Below are positions 40,454 through 52,405 of a stretch of 64,000 nucleotides of DNA, in pieces. Below the pieces are notes generated by a model. That model was given only the letters and a program-made list of their open reading frames with translations, had not been told where the DNA came from and ran no database searches. Both the position numbers and the translations under genes were made by a program. Position 1 is the stretch's first letter. Each line of letters begins with the position of its first letter. Source of the stretch: Mauremys mutica (Eukaryota; Chordata; Testudines; Geoemydidae); the NCBI RefSeq assembly GCF_020497125.1, contig NC_059084.1, positions 31,402,203 to 31,466,202 on the forward strand, in the 5' to 3' direction.

Positions 40454-40756
40454 CTGGGCATCTCTGCTTAGGGGTCCTATAAAGGTAGCCAGCCAGTCAG
40501 GCAGCGACACAGACAGCTGCAGTGCCACAAGAGCCAGCAAACAGAGCTGTAAACAGGGGAGTTTGAGTGGGAGTTTGCAAGGGGAGTTTGTGGGGGAGAC
40601 TAAGAGAGCTAGGCAGAGGAATAGACAGGCCAGGGAAGGGAGTGGGTGTTGTTCTGCCGGTGTTCTGGACCCTGTTGGGGGTTTGTTTTGCTGTGGGTGG
40701 TGGTGTTTTGGTTTGGTTTGTGTTTCCCAGTCTAACAGGGTTTAGGTGGGAAGGCT

Positions 40757-41898
40757 ATGACCGATACCGAGGCAGCAGTGGAAGACACAATGAGGATGAC
40801 TGGATGTGGAAGCTGTGGCATGTACATGATCCTGGAGAGGGTACCTGAAAAGAGTTTCATCTGCATGAAGTGCCGCCTGATAGAGCTGATGGAAGAAAAG
40901 ATCTGAGGATTGGAGATGCTGGTGGAAACTCTGGCTGAGTTTAAAAGGGGGTTCGAGCAGATGACGGAGCAAAGACATGAGGAGGGTGAAGGGAAAAGCT
41001 CAGACTTGCAGATGAAAGCAGGACCAAAGAACTCTGAGGGGAGACTGCTGGGTAAGGAAGGTGGACAGTGGAAGCATGTGACTAAGAGAACCAGGCAGAG
41101 GAAAAGATGGGCTAGTGAAGGAGAAATAGAGCTCAGGAACAGGTTTGCTGAGTTGGAAAATGAAGAAGGGGCACAGCAGGTGGTCGCTGAAGGTGGGAGG
41201 GCAAGGAAGAAGAGAAGAGCAGCTAGTCCTATAGGAAGAGGGGAAGAGTAAACGGAGATAACAACAAATATGAGCCCCGGGAGGATACTGGATGGGTTGC
41301 AAAGGATTGCAAGGGACAATAGGAATCGAGAAGACTTGCAGCCAGAGAGAGCAGGGGATAGACCGGAGAATCACACCGTCACCAGGAAAAGGCAGGTCTA
41401 CGTGACTGGGGACTCCTTACTGAGAAGAATAGACAGGCCTGTAACTAGAGCTGATCCAGAGAACAGAAGGGTGTGCTGTCTGCCAGGTGCTAAGATATGG
41501 GATGTGGATCTGAGGCTGAAGAGGATCCTAACGGGAGCGGGAAAGAATCCGCTGATTGTCCTTCATGTAGGAACAAATGATACAGCTAGATTCTCGCTGG
41601 AATGTATCAAGGGAGACTATGCAGGCTGAAGAAGACGCTTAAGGAAATCGAGGCTCAGGTGATCTTCAATGGGATTCTGCCTGTTCCAAGAGAAGGGCAA
41701 CAAAGGTGTGACAGGATTATGACGATCAACAGATGGCTCAGGCAGTGGTGCTATAAGGAGGGCTTTGGGATGTACGGCCACTGGGAAGCATTCGTGGACA
41801 GAGGACTGTTCTCTCGGGATGGACTTCACCTGAGTAAGGAGGGAAATAGACTTCGAGGATGGAGGCTGGCACAACTGATTAAGAGATCTTTAAACTAG
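40757..41898 (+). pseudogene. CR1 ORF1: zinc-like motif and GDSL/SGNH esterase
   Basis: The N-terminal part reads CGSCGMYM...ICMKC, a four-cysteine motif, interrupted by a TGA near 40904. A lysine/glutamate-rich stretch follows to a TAA at 41249. The esterase then shows YVTGDSLLR (Ser block), LHVGTNDT (Asn block) and SRDGLHLSKEGNRL (Asp-x-x-His block) between 41399 and 41870, with a frame change near 41600-41630. CR1 ORF1 esterases are known and thought to act on lipid membranes. All catalytic residues are still readable, but the frame is broken. Confidence 0.87.
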
Positions 41899-41982
41899 GA
41901 ACTGGGGGGAGATGTCCAGGTAATCTCTACGCTGGAATTTAACATTGAGAGAGAAGAAAATGAAGTAAGAAAGGATACAGCC

Positions 41983-42501
41983 ATGGGTGGGAGAATGGAC
42001 ATAAGGAGGAAGGGTAGTGTAGATACCAGTCTAATAGGTGATACTGGTAGTAGAATGTCTGTACCTAATCAGGTAAAGAATGTCAGTGAAGCCAAATGGC
42101 CAAAATTAAGATGTTTGTACACTAATGCGAGGAGCCTAGGTAACAAAATGGAGGAACTAGAGCTACTGGTGCAGGAAGTGAAACCAGATATTATAGGGAT
42201 AACAGAAACATGGTGCAATAGTAGTCATGACTGGAGTACAGGTATTGAAGGGTATGTGCTGTTTAGGAAAGACAGAAATAAAGGCAAAGGTGGTGGAGTA
42301 GCATTGTATGTCAATGATGAGATAGACTGTAAAGAAATAAGAAGTGATGGAATGAATAAGACAGAGTCTGTCTTGGCAAAAATCACGTTGGGAAAGAAAG
42401 CTACTAGAGCCTCCCCTGGGATAGTGCTTGGGGTGTGCTACAGACCACCGGGATCTGATTTGGATATGGATAGAGACCTCTTTAATTTTTTAATGAAGTA
42501 A
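41983..42501 (+). pseudogene. CR1 ORF2 endonuclease, N-terminal fragment
   Basis: The 172-codon open piece has LRCLYTNARSLGNKMEEL, IIGITETWC (catalytic Glu) and GGGVALYVND, typical of LINE apurinic endonucleases. It ends by truncation at a TAA just before the SINE. RT is absent. Confidence 0.88.
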
Positions 42502-42517
42502 ACGCTAATGTCAGGTG

Positions 42518-42640
42518 TCAGAGGGGTAGCCGTGTTAGTCTGGATCTGTAAAAGCAGCAAAGAGTCCTGTGGCACCTTATAGACTAACAGACGTTTTGGA
42601 GCATGAGCTTTCGTGGGTGAATACCCACTTCGTCGGATGC
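42518..42640 (+). mobile_element. Reptile SINE
   Basis: AGAGGGGTAGCCGTGTTAGT, GTCCTGTGGCACCTTATAGA and GAGCTTTCGTGGGTGAATAC form a repeat that I know as very common in turtle and other reptile genomes. The head resembles a pol III A box (TAGCCGTGTTAGTCTGG). The copy is well preserved. The tRNA origin and family name were not verified. Confidence 0.75.
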
Positions 42641-43924
42641 CCACTTGCACAGCTACAGCAACTGACCAGGGCACGTGCTAGCCCTGCCTCTTCCTCCAGT
42701 ACAGCAGGATTGCCCTGCAGAACGTCACCATCCAGCCACCGAGGCTGTGTCTCTTTTGAGTCCGGCCTCCACTGCACAACATTGCATTGCTCTCACACAA
42801 ATATAATATCCAGCTTCACTCAGACATTCAGAGGATGCCCCCTGTGCGCAGCGACGGAGCCTGGCGCCTGCCTGCATCAGAGCTTAGGCAAGGGAGTGGC
42901 TGGAACCAGTGAGCAGAATGGCCCGTGACCTGCATGCAGGGGCTACGGGCTTGGCAAGGAGCCAGCATTGCTGGGACTCAGGGCCCTGCGTGGGTTTGGG
43001 GGGTGGAGGAGCTCTTGTGAATTGCCCCAACGCTCAACAAGCTGCTGGCTGGCGGCTGTGCATGCTCATAGCACCCAGGCACCGTCACACAGTTTCCATG
43101 AAGCTGCCTCCTCCTCTTCAGCATAAGCACGTGGGCTGGAGTGTGGTGATGGCGTGGTGACACACAGGTTATTTTAGAAGCTGGGGCAGATAAGATCTTC
43201 TGCACTGCAGCTGGGAGCTAAGCAACCCTGCACAGCATTCACAGCCCAGCGTGCTGACTTGTTTGGAATCAGCCCACTGTTTTTCCATTGATGGGGGCTT
43301 ATCGCTGCCCTGAGCACAGGGCAATGCTGCCCATCAGCCAGGAATACTGTGCCCGTTCCTCCAGCCTGCCTCTTCCTCCCTGCTAACTCCAGTCCCATGC
43401 CTGGATCAGCATGGTGTGTGCATTACAGTGGAGGCTCTGCACCCAGAGTGCCCTGCTTCAGGCTGGGGCATCTGCTCACAGCTGACAGGTCAGAACTGGG
43501 GGCTGGGCCAAAGCACGAGGGGCTCTTGGACGGGCAAGAGGGCTCAGATGCAGAATCCCATTAGGGAGCGAGCTGTTAGCAGGTAATAAATGGGTAATGG
43601 GCCCCATGCGCCCAAGGCCAGCAGGTCACAGCTGGCACCACAGCTGATCCAGGGGCCTTCACGCTGCCCTGCCTGGCACTGACCCCTGTGCGAAGCCAGT
43701 GTGAAACACGGGATCAAGGGGAGGCCGCTCAAGGAGCATTTCCACCTGCTTTGCATGGGGGGACAGCAGGAGCCAATCAGCTGCCTGGCTCTCTGGGCCC
43801 TCCCTGGGCTTTCTTGGGTGGGCAGGCAGGCTGGATTGCTGAGGAGCCAAGGGGCTAAATGCCTGGAGGGTTATTTTATACCTGCACCAGGAAACCAAGG
43901 GGCTGTTTGAAGCTTGTGGGTGTA

Positions 43925-44167
43925 GGTGCAAATGCCTGTACATGAGTGGGTGTGTTCAGATGTCTGTACCTGTATTGGGGGTTCAGGTATATGTACCTGT
44001 ACTGGGGGGAGGGGTTCAGCCATACATGGGGGGGTTCAGGTGTATGTACCTGTACTGGGGAGAGGGGTTCAGCCATACATGCCTATACATGGGGGGGGGG
44101 GGAGAGTCAGGTGTACATACCTGTACAGGGGGAGGGGTTCAGGTGTCTGTACCTGTATGGGGAGGAG

Positions 44168-44207
<40 letters not shown>

Positions 44208-44208
44208 A
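43925..44208. repeat. Degenerate minisatellite ending in (GT)n(GA)n
   Basis: Blocks of the type GGTTCAGGTGTATGTACCTG recur with spacers of variable G runs, then TGTGTG and GAGAGA runs follow. All ORFs here are artefacts. Confidence 0.85.
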
Positions 44209-44630
44209 CCCAGAGTCCAGTCCCAGGGAGGAATTCACCAGCTTGCCATGTTCTCAAGGCTGGCTCCAGAGTACAGGGTGTCTTGCCCCTGCACCCTTCC
44301 CCAGGGCTGCCAGCCAGCACCAGCAGATATGGGTCTGTCCTCATCCACAGTGACACTTGCCCCCATGGAAACAGGATGCTGCAAGCAGCTGCTCTCTGAG
44401 CAGAAACAGAAACCAGCGCTCCAGCCTCCTCTCCAGCACTTGCGCACGTCACAGGAAACATGAACGGGTCGTGGCTCCGAGGCCCCAGCCAGCTCCCTCC
44501 TGTCACACACCTCACACTCAGCAATAAGCTACACAGAAGTTTCTAGTACCAGAGGACAGCAGCACCTAGGAGAGAGACAGGGGCCTGCTGCCGGGGGGTT
44601 CTGAACAGCATAATCTAGCAGTTCGGAGAG

Positions 44631-44749
44631 CCTGCAGTGGTGGGCTCTGCACTGCACAGGGGAGCCACCAGCTGGGATAGCCTGCAGTGGTGGGCTCTGC
44701 ACTGCACAGGGGAGCCACCAGCTGGGAGAACCTGCAGTAGTGGGCTCAG
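44631..44749. repeat. 50-bp tandem repeat, 2.4 copies
   Basis: CCTGCAGTGGTGGGCTCTGC recurs at 44631 and 44681, and in diverged form at 44731. The first two copies are almost identical. Confidence 0.9.
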
Positions 44750-46471
44750 AGGAGTCCTAGTGCCTCCCTGTGTGCAGGTGGATTTTGCCCAGCACTGGAG
44801 TGACTCCTGCCCTAGGCAGCCTGCCGCAGCAGGAGGGGTGACACTGCAGACTCTGCACAGCATCTGCCAAGCTCTGAGGAGCCCTGTAGCGTCTTCGTTG
44901 AGATGAGAGTCAAGTAAGTGGAACAAGTTTTTCCTCCGGGGGAAATGGGGTGTTGGGGGCTGGTGATCTCTGGCCCAGGGGCCTGTTCTGAACAGATGGG
45001 CTGCACATAATGAAGACGGTGCTTTGAATACCCTGCCTGCTGTCAGATACCCTAATGAGGGAGGAAGGAAAGGGTGCAGCTGCCAACTGGTCAGCTCTCG
45101 CTCCGGTCCTGTTCCTCAGGGCAGCAGGGCTAGCACGTGCCCTGTTCAGTTGCTGTAGCTGTGTCTGAACCCGTTTTCTGTGGGCCCGGAGCTGAGTCAG
45201 AGGAAATGGGGGAGAGCTGTGACTGTACGATGGGACGCTGTGATAACATGCTCATCCCATTCAGCCCATGGGCTCAAAGCCCTTTACAAACAGTGATGAA
45301 CTAAGGCTCACAGCCCTCCCTGTGAGATTGGGGTCATTTCACCCACCACTGAAATGCAGCCACCTCTGGGGTGTAGTGCAGCAGCTGTTAAAAAACTTGC
45401 AATGCCACCAAGCCCAGTTTGGAATTGGAGGTGAGGTGGGGGTGGCAGCAGAGGAAACAGATGTCCCAAGGGTCTGTGTGTATGTTCTGGTACTTAGGCG
45501 ACAGGACAATGTGGCCTGCCATAGCCAGCTGACGCTGCTGGAAGTAGGGGGCAGTTAGCTACACAGGGCCTAGACCCCCACAGTGGCAGTTGGCCACCAG
45601 CCCTCTCTGGTAAGAATTACTCTGGTATCTTCAATGACCAGAGACAGGCAGGACCCTGGAGTGCTCTTAGGCACGAGATCTCCATGGCACCTGTGATCAC
45701 TGCCCTGAGCCATTCCCTTGGGTCTCATTAGGAGGGGCAAATGCAGTGCTGTGTTGTGCAGCCCCTGGCCATTCTGTACCACTCTCCCCACCAGCCGGCT
45801 GCCCTGACCCGGTTAATGGGGGAGGCCCTGTCCAGATACGTCAAACTCTTCTCTGACATGACTCTGGGGCGATGCCCTACTGCCGTAAGCCCCCAGTTCC
45901 CCTTTGTGTTGCAGCAGGAACCTCTGGGCTCGGAGTGTTCCCAAGCCCACCCAGCCTGTGACACGCTGGGGCTGGTCAGGTTAAACCGAGAGCAACGACA
46001 CAGAAAACCACCTAAACAAGGCTCCACAGGCCCTGTTGGCCCCAGTGCCTGTGCTCAGAGGGGCACAACACATAACAGCCAAATGGGGCCATTTTATAAA
46101 CATGGCCGAGGCTAACGTGCCAATGAGCGGGGGCGTTGTATGGGTGGGTGTGAATGCGCAGGCCACCATCTCTCACGCCATGTAGCCCTGGCTGTGCATA
46201 GCTCAGGGCATGGCCCACCCTAGCAGGATGTGGCTCTGCCTGAGACCTTACGTTGAGAACCAGTCGGCCATTTGAAAGCCTCACTGAGGGCCCTTGCTGT
46301 GGCGGGGGGGGGGGGAGGGCAGGGATCCCACAAGACCAGGGGTGGACAGGGAGCAGCGCAGGCAGCAGCCCACAAGTTCAAGCATTTAGCCGTCCCTTGG
46401 TTTTTCAGCTTTCTCTCCCTGCTGCAGAAGGTCAGAGCTGTTTGCTGAGGCCCCACTGGTGCCCGGAAGTG

Positions 46472-46559
46472 ATGGGAAGTTTGCCCAGCAGGAGCAAGCA
46501 GCTTGTCATTCAGCCCAGCCCAGCTGCTGCCATGCAGGCCACTGCCCCCGTGCAGACAG
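46472..46559 (+). CDS. SLA2: SLA2 coding exon 1 (N-terminus)
   Basis: The exon probably begins at 46428 after a CTCCCTGCTGCAG acceptor, so an untranslated exon lies further upstream. ATG at 46472 starts MGSLPSRSKQLVIQPSP, with Gly2 for myristoylation as in the mammalian protein. The donor is CAGACAGGTAGG. The exon leaves one base for the next codon. Confidence 0.93.
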
Positions 46560-47499
46560 GTAGGAATCATGGCCCCTTTGCAGCCCTGAGCACCGGTGAG
46601 ATGTGGGCTCAGAGTTCCCAGCCTGTGCACAACAACCCCATCCTGAATCCGTCCCATGGGGCACTGCAGCGCCCCCTTCTGCCCCATGCCTACCCTGTCA
46701 TCATGCTAGTCCTGCTGGCTCAGCGCAGAGCCCTAGGAATCAGCCTCTTCCGTTGCCAGCAGGACACATGCGGCTCAGGTTCCAGCCTGTGGAGCATCAC
46801 TGTTCAAAGCCGCCTGAAACCCTGCCATGTCCTCCAGCAGTGAGGGGGGCAGGGGTCTGGCTGCCCAATGGCCAGACCCAGCTTCTCTAGCATGGAGGAG
46901 CAGGACAGGGCACCGAGCACTTGCCTTTAGCGTGGGGAAGGGCTGGCAAGATGCCAAAGCTGCTGGCCCCTGAGGCACCAGTAATCTGCTCATTTCCCCT
47001 GGCTGGTTTGCACAAGGCTCCTCTCCCTCCCCATGCAGCTGCCCAGCTGATGTGCACTTCGGGGTGTCCTTTGCTGGGAGTCTGCCAGTGTCCCTCCACC
47101 CGCTCTGGCCCAGCTCTGAGGCATCCAGCACAGGCTCAGTCCAGGAGGAGTGAGGCTGGCAGGAAAGGCCGGCACCTCTTCCTGCACAGAATGAGGGCTG
47201 CATCTGACACGGCTCCTGCCTGTTTGCACTGGGCCCCTGCGGCCTGCAATGACCTGGGACGGTCTGAGCCAGGGCGTGCCCTAGGAGAGCTGGGAGGCAG
47301 GAGCATGCAGAGCCTGGCAGCAAGTCAGCCCCAGCTATGCAGGGGATGGCAGCAGGTGGCTGCATCCCAGCCCCACAGGCAGAGCAGAAGAAAACAGGCT
47401 GGTTCTTGGCTTTTCTAATGGGGTCTGAGAGCGGCTGGCGGGCCTGGCCTCAGCCGAGCCAACCTGCTCCAGCAATCCAGGCTGTGCTCCAAACAGGCA

Positions 47500-48480
47500 A
47501 TTCTATTCCGCCTCTATTCAGCACTGGTGAGGCCACATCTGGAGTATTGCGCCGACTTCTAATGGCACCGATGGGTGCTCGACCCCCTGCGGCCCCTGGC
47601 CCCGCCCCGACTCCACCCCTGCCCAGCCCCCATTCCAACCCCTTCTCCAAAGTCCCTGCCCCAACTCTGCCCCCTCCCTGCCCCTATTCGATTCCTTCCC
47701 CAAATTCCCGCCCTGGCCCTGCCTCCTCCCCTGAGCACACCATGTTCCCGCTCCTCCCCCCTCCCTCCCAGAGCTTGCTACAGCTGTTTGGCGGCTGCAA
47801 GCATTGGGAGGTAGGCAGAGGAGCTGGGATGTGGCACGCTCAGGGAAGGAGATGGAGGAGGAGGTGAGGTGTGGCGGGGAGCTTGGCTGCCGGTGTGTGC
47901 AGATCACCCACTAATTTTTCCCCATGGGTGCTCCAGCCCCGGAGCTCCCACGGAGTTGGTGCCTATGATTGCATCCAGTTTTGGGCCCCCCACTACAGAA
48001 AGGATGTGGACAAATTGGAGAGAGTCCAGCAGAGGGCAAAGAAAATTATTAGGAGGTTGGGGCACATGACTTATGAGGAGAGGCTGATGGAACTGGGCTT
48101 ATGTAGTCTGCAGAAGAGAAGAGTGAGGGGGGATTTGATAGCAGCCTTCAACTACCTGAAGGGGGGTTCCAAAGAGGATGGAGCTAGGCTGTTCTCAGTG
48201 GTGGCAGATGACAGAACAAGGAGCAATGGTCTCAACTTGCAGTGGGAGAGGTCTAGGTTGGATATTAGGAAAAACTATTTTACTAGGAGGGTGGTGAAGC
48301 ACTGGAATGGGATACCTAGGGAGGTGGTGGAATCTCCATCTGTAGAGGTTCTTAAGGCCCAGCTTGACAAAGCCCTGGCTGGGATGATTTAGTTGGGGTT
48401 GGTCCTGCTTTGAACCTGGGGTTGGACTAGATGACCTCCTGAGGACTCTTCCAACCCTAATCTTCTATGATTCTATGAAC
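47500..48480 (+). mobile_element. CR1 LINE 3' end, interrupted by a MITE
   Basis: RLYSALVRPHLEYC (47510-47550) and, after the MITE, VDKLERVQQRAKKIIRRL through AGMI are the RT C-terminus of CR1 ORF2. The piece after the MITE is an open frame to TAG 48390. The 3' UTR ends in the CR1 signature GGTTGGACTAGATGACCTCC and ATTCTATGATTCTATG. Confidence 0.9.
47551..47967. mobile_element. GC-rich non-autonomous DNA element inside CR1
   Basis: About 417 bp separate the CR1 halves. The end GGAGTTGGTGCC is a diverged inverted match to TGGCACCGATGGGTGCTC at the start. ATTGC flanks both sides, and the flanking octamers match at six of eight bases. This fits a hAT MITE of a type common in turtles. Confidence 0.65.
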
Positions 48481-48904
48481 TCATGGGCGTGAGCAAAACC
48501 CAAGTGACCTGTGGCTGGCTGGGCCTGGAACCAAGGCCTCTGGGGAAGCTGTGTACAGTGCAGAGCAGACATCCCACCCTTCCCCCCAGCACTGCTAGAA
48601 ACCCTGCCCCTGCCCAGCGCCCTCCAGTGGTCATCTATAGCCCCTGCAACTAGACAAGTCCCACAGTGCCAAATGCAAGGGGCCCAGTGTGGGGCTGATA
48701 CCGCCTCCCCCCCACACACTGTGGTTGCATGGGTGGGGGATGTAAATCCAAACAGGACTCCTGCAGTGGGAGCTAGTGCTGTGCTGCTGACCTCTCGCAT
48801 GCAAATCTCACCGCCAGGCCCCCAAAAAGCATGAGATTGGCTTAAAATCCTTCAATTTAAAAAAAAAATCCTAATAGTTGGGTGGGGGGTGTCTTTGGCT
48901 GTAA

Positions 48905-49225
48905 CTTTCTGAGGTGGGAGGGGCTGTGCTCTCCGGCTTGGGGGAGGGGGTGCGCTCCAGCTTTGGGGCTGTGCTCTCCGGCTTGTGGGGTCACGCTCTG
49001 TGGCGTCTGAGGTTGTGCTGTCCAGCTTGGGGGGTGGGGGGGTTGCACTCTGTGACTTTGGGGGGGGCGCTCTTCAGCTTCGGGGCCATGCTCTTCGGGT
49101 TGTGGGTGTCGCGCTCTCTGGCTTGGGGGTGTCGTGCTGTCCAGCTTGTGGGGGTCGCACTCTGTGGCTTTGGGGTGGTGCGCTCTTCAGCTTCGGGGCT
49201 ATGCTTTCTGGATTTTGGGGCTGGC
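48905..49225. repeat. Degenerate G/T-rich minisatellite
   Basis: Blocks like GTGCTCTCCGGCTTGGGGG recur about ten times with changes such as CTCTTCAGCTTCGGGG. The frames that cross it are artefacts. Confidence 0.8.
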
Positions 49226-49503
49226 TGCTGACTTTTTCCTGTAAGCCCCGATACTCCTGCACCCCAGCTCTGGGAGCTGGGGCTCTAAAGAAAACATGAC
49301 CTCTCACAAGAGTCAGTACTGCTGCCGGACCAGGGCATACCACAAAGTCTGTTCCTGCACATATCCCTTCTCTGGGCACCCGCTGGGAGCCGTGGGCCCG
49401 CTCACCCCGGCACTGCTCTGCCCCTCTCGTGAGGCCGCGGGCGCTGCCCCCGTGGGCAGGGAAGGGCAGTGCTGTGCTCTGAGATGCTGTGGTCTCTCGA
49501 CAG

Positions 49504-49603
49504 GTCTGAACAGCTACGTGGCAGTTGCCTTGTGCTCTTTCCCCGCAGGGAGGGAGGCAGAGACCGTCCTGCGACCAGGCGAGCAGCTGAATGTCCTGTC
49601 TGA
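49504..49603 (+). CDS. SLA2: SLA2 coding exon 2 (SH3, first half)
   Basis: This 100-nt exon lies between TCTCTCGACAG and GTAAGT. It encodes GLNSYVAVALCSFPAG through GEQLNVLSE. The ALxxF-like SH3 start and the RT loop are visible, and the mammalian protein has the same SFPAG motif. Confidence 0.95.
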
Positions 49604-50316
49604 GTAAGTCCCAAATGGGAGCAGCCTGGCTGCCCAGGACTCAGCCCCAAGTGCTACCCCAGGGCCCGGACAGGAGACTGAGGCCTCCCCGGCCCTGGGG
49701 TGCTCACCAGGCTGTGCCCGAGCTCTCACTGTATTGTGCCAGGCTGGACCAGGTTGGCACATCGGGGCTCTGCCCCCATCCCCTCCCTGAGACACATGGC
49801 CTCTAAACACATGGCCACGGCCGCCAGCGCTGCAGCCTGTGGCTTCCCCAGGCCCTGGGGAGCTCTAGGAGAGGCTCTAGTCATATATTTCCCATGCCCT
49901 GCAATCCTGCCTGCTGGGACATATGTTGGAGCCTGCCTCTGGCCTGGGGCTCACACAGGCCTCTGCAGGGCGCCAGGAGCCAGATCGCAGAGACATCACA
50001 GGGGAGCAGCCTCTGCTGACCCATTCCTGGCTCCCGGCAAGCCTCGTGCCCCACGAGAACGGTGTTGGGCTTTGTGGGGACCGTGCCCTGCAGGCACATT
50101 TCAAGCTCCCATGGCATCGAGCCCCACTGCTTTGATTTCAGGAGCCCCCAGAAACTCAGACACGCCAACAAAGAGGCCCTTGGTGAGCTCAGTGGGCCGA
50201 GATGGCTGGCTGTACGTGCAGGGGGAAGGGGGACCAAGCCAGGCAAGAAGCTGCGGGACTACCAGCACAGCACAGCCATGGGCCTTGGCGTTCCTGGAAA
50301 CTCTTCTCTCTTCCAG
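49604..50316 (+). other. SLA2 intron 2
   Basis: This 713-bp intron has no repeat that I recognise. Confidence 0.6.
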
Positions 50317-50403
50317 GGATGGGGAATGGTGGAACGTGGTGTCACTAGTCACCGGCAAGGAGTGTTCGGTCCCCAGCAGCCACGTAGCGAAGGTGTGGCA
50401 CAG
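50317..50403 (+). CDS. SLA2: SLA2 coding exon 3 (SH3, second half)
   Basis: This 87-nt exon lies between TCTCTCTTCCAG and GTAGGA. It encodes DGEWWNVVSLVTGKECSVPS and SHVAKVWH. The WW pair and the SxxVAKV end (ALYDY-like binding surface) are SH3 hallmarks. Confidence 0.95.
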
Positions 50404-52405
50404 GTAGGAGCCTGCAGGCCTGACGTTATCAGTGCTGCTGTTTAGTGCTGTATTACGGCAGTGCGGGGTCAGGGCCCCTAGCGCCGGGTGCTGCACAGAC
50501 ACAGGAAGGCACGGCCCCTGCAAACACTCCCATGCAAGCAAATGTGGTGGGAATACACAGGAGAGTAGCGTTACTGGTGGCTGTTTGCAGGCTGGGTGAG
50601 TCACCTGGGGCTCCGCAGGCCGTAGGTGCCCACGGGCTCAGTGCACTCTGGCAGTGCCGGGGGCCCAGAGCCCCACCCAGGCGCCTCACAGACACACAGC
50701 TAGGGAGGAAAGGCGGCAGTCTCCATGCTCCAGGCCACCTCTCCCGTCTCTGCTGGCGCTGTCCACATGGTCTCAGGGCATGGGGGGGCTGAGATGGGGG
50801 CCTGTCCCGGGACTGAGGCTGGCGCATGCAGGGGCCACCCAGCTGCTGTCGGAGGACAAAGCTGCATGGCCTCTCTGGTCAGGGGGTCGGGCTCTAGGTG
50901 AAGCGCAGGCAGCCCTAGAGCTGAGCATGTGGCACACTCTGCTACCCAGATGGCAGGGAGCTCACATGCAGCTGAGACCCCCCTGAGTGACACCCACTGA
51001 GCCACAGCTTCCTCTCCCCTCCCCCCAGCTATTGTCTCCTGCTCCTCCCAGCGCTGGGGCTGAAATGCAGAACTCAGGCCCCACTAGATGCGAAACCAAC
51101 CACTTTGCAGTGATTCTCCAGAATATGCTTTGGGATTTGTACCGTGGCAGCCCCAGTCACAGCCCAGGCCCCACTGTGCTAGACGCTGGCCACACAGAGT
51201 GGCACTGACAGGCCAGCATGCGGGAGACCCTCAGCTGTTCCTTGGAGTGAATTTCAAATTGGCCCAGATGTGTCAGTTGGCTCCATGGTGCTGGGCTTTC
51301 ATCCTGGACTAGCCACGTTGCCAGGCATGCTGGGGTAGGTTAGGGACATTCGGGAAGTGGAGCGATGCCAGCTGACTGAGGAATGGCCGCTATAATAATT
51401 GCTTTTTTGTAGTGCCCAAAACATGTAGGTGCTTCACAGATCTGGGCCATGGCCTAGAACATCCAGCGTCACTAGAGCTCCCTCTCGGCAGTGGCTCTGG
51501 AGCCGTAGAATGACCCATCGGGAGCAAGGACACTAAATGCCCTGGAGAATTGTGCAGTTAGTTCACAGCCAGTAAAAGCCAGCTGAGCAGACCTCCCCCC
51601 CCCCCCCCGGCCCCGCTTTCCCACCTCCTGAAGGGTTCCCATGGTCCTGCTCCTCTCCCCTGGATCTGCCCCCAGGGCAAACACTGCTCTGGAAGGCAGG
51701 CTGAGTGGGAGCCTGAGAAACCAAATATTGGGCTTGTGTCCTGCAGCTGCAGAGTTTCTGCTGCCACCTCATATGGGCCGGCTGTGGCCAGTGATCAGCT
51801 TGCAGCCCTGGGTGCTGCAAGATGTGGTGCTGGTGTTGCTGAAGCCTCAGCGTGGTGCCAGGGGCTCTGTGCTGCCTTCAGTGTGGTGCTGACAGAGGGC
51901 TGGGGGCAGTGCTCCAGGAAGATGCAGCCTGACGGGTTGGGTTCTTGGCTGAACACGGTAGTTAGCTTCCTGGAGACCATGTTATTCCTGTTGTGCCATT
52001 GAGTCCTGACCACTTGTGGGCGTGGAAGGCACCTTGGGGTTCCTGTGTGTGGGAGAGGTGTAACAGTGCTGCCTGACCCATCCGCCTTCCTACATTCCCC
52101 TTGCTTTTCGCTGCCGGTCTCCACGCCCACACTGTATTGCTGTGTGCTGTTAGCCAGCCAGCGCAGCCGTTTCAGAGGCAGCCTGGGCCAAGTGTAATGA
52201 ATGGCCTGGACCCCCAGGGAACATGTGGCTGGCGTGGGAGCCAGGAATGGGACCACCCAGTCTGTCCCCTGCCAAGGCAGGGCTGTCCCCATAGTGGGGG
52301 AGGGCTGAGCCCTGCCTGTTCTGGGGGGCAGGGCGCTGGGGTGGCCCAGGAGTGGGGCTGCCTGCTGCCACCCTCTGGTGCTCAGTGTCCTGTCATTGCT
52401 GCCAG
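50404..52405 (+). other. SLA2 intron 3
   Basis: This 2.0-kb intron contains a poly-C run (about 51594-51608) and fragments resembling old amniote repeats (about 50440-50540 and 51395-51450). No exon was seen. Confidence 0.55.

Larger units (their letters stand above)
40454..42512 (+). mobile_element. CR1-type LINE, 5' part (5' UTR, ORF1, start of ORF2)
   Basis: The order is 5' UTR, ORF1 with a zinc-like motif and a SGNH esterase, then the AP endonuclease start of ORF2. This matches CR1 clade LINEs. It is cut off within the endonuclease and followed by a SINE. Possession of the 5' end is rare, because most CR1 copies keep only the 3' end. Confidence 0.87.
42641..46427. other. Intergenic / SLA2 upstream region
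   Basis: No exon was recognised. Notable content is a degenerate minisatellite (43925-44160), a GT-GA run (44168-44208), a 50-bp tandem repeat (44631-44749) and an old-repeat-like fragment (about 45255-45480). SLA2 non-coding first exons and its promoter may lie here, but I cannot point to them. Confidence 0.5.
46560..49503 (+). other. SLA2 intron 1
   Basis: The intron holds a CR1 3' end (47500-48480) split by a MITE and a minisatellite (48905-49225). I see nothing else that I can name. Confidence 0.65.

Noticed and set aside
26216..40580. Gypsy inserted into one CR1 copy with the 5' UTR on both sides
   Set aside because: The left fragment corresponds to sequence downstream of the right fragment's start, so the flanks are not continuous halves of one copy.
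43925..44160. Regularly spaced repeats that could suggest a CRISPR array
   Set aside because: The repeats are degenerate and G-rich, spacers are not unique, and the host is a vertebrate.
46253..46843. 196-codon frame overlapping SLA2 exon 1
   Set aside because: Only MGSLPSR to the donor at 46560 is supported; the rest is intron and 5' sequence.
49700..50407. 235-codon + strand frame covering SLA2 exon 3
   Set aside because: Most of it is intron in a GC-rich region; only the part after 50317 matches SLA2.
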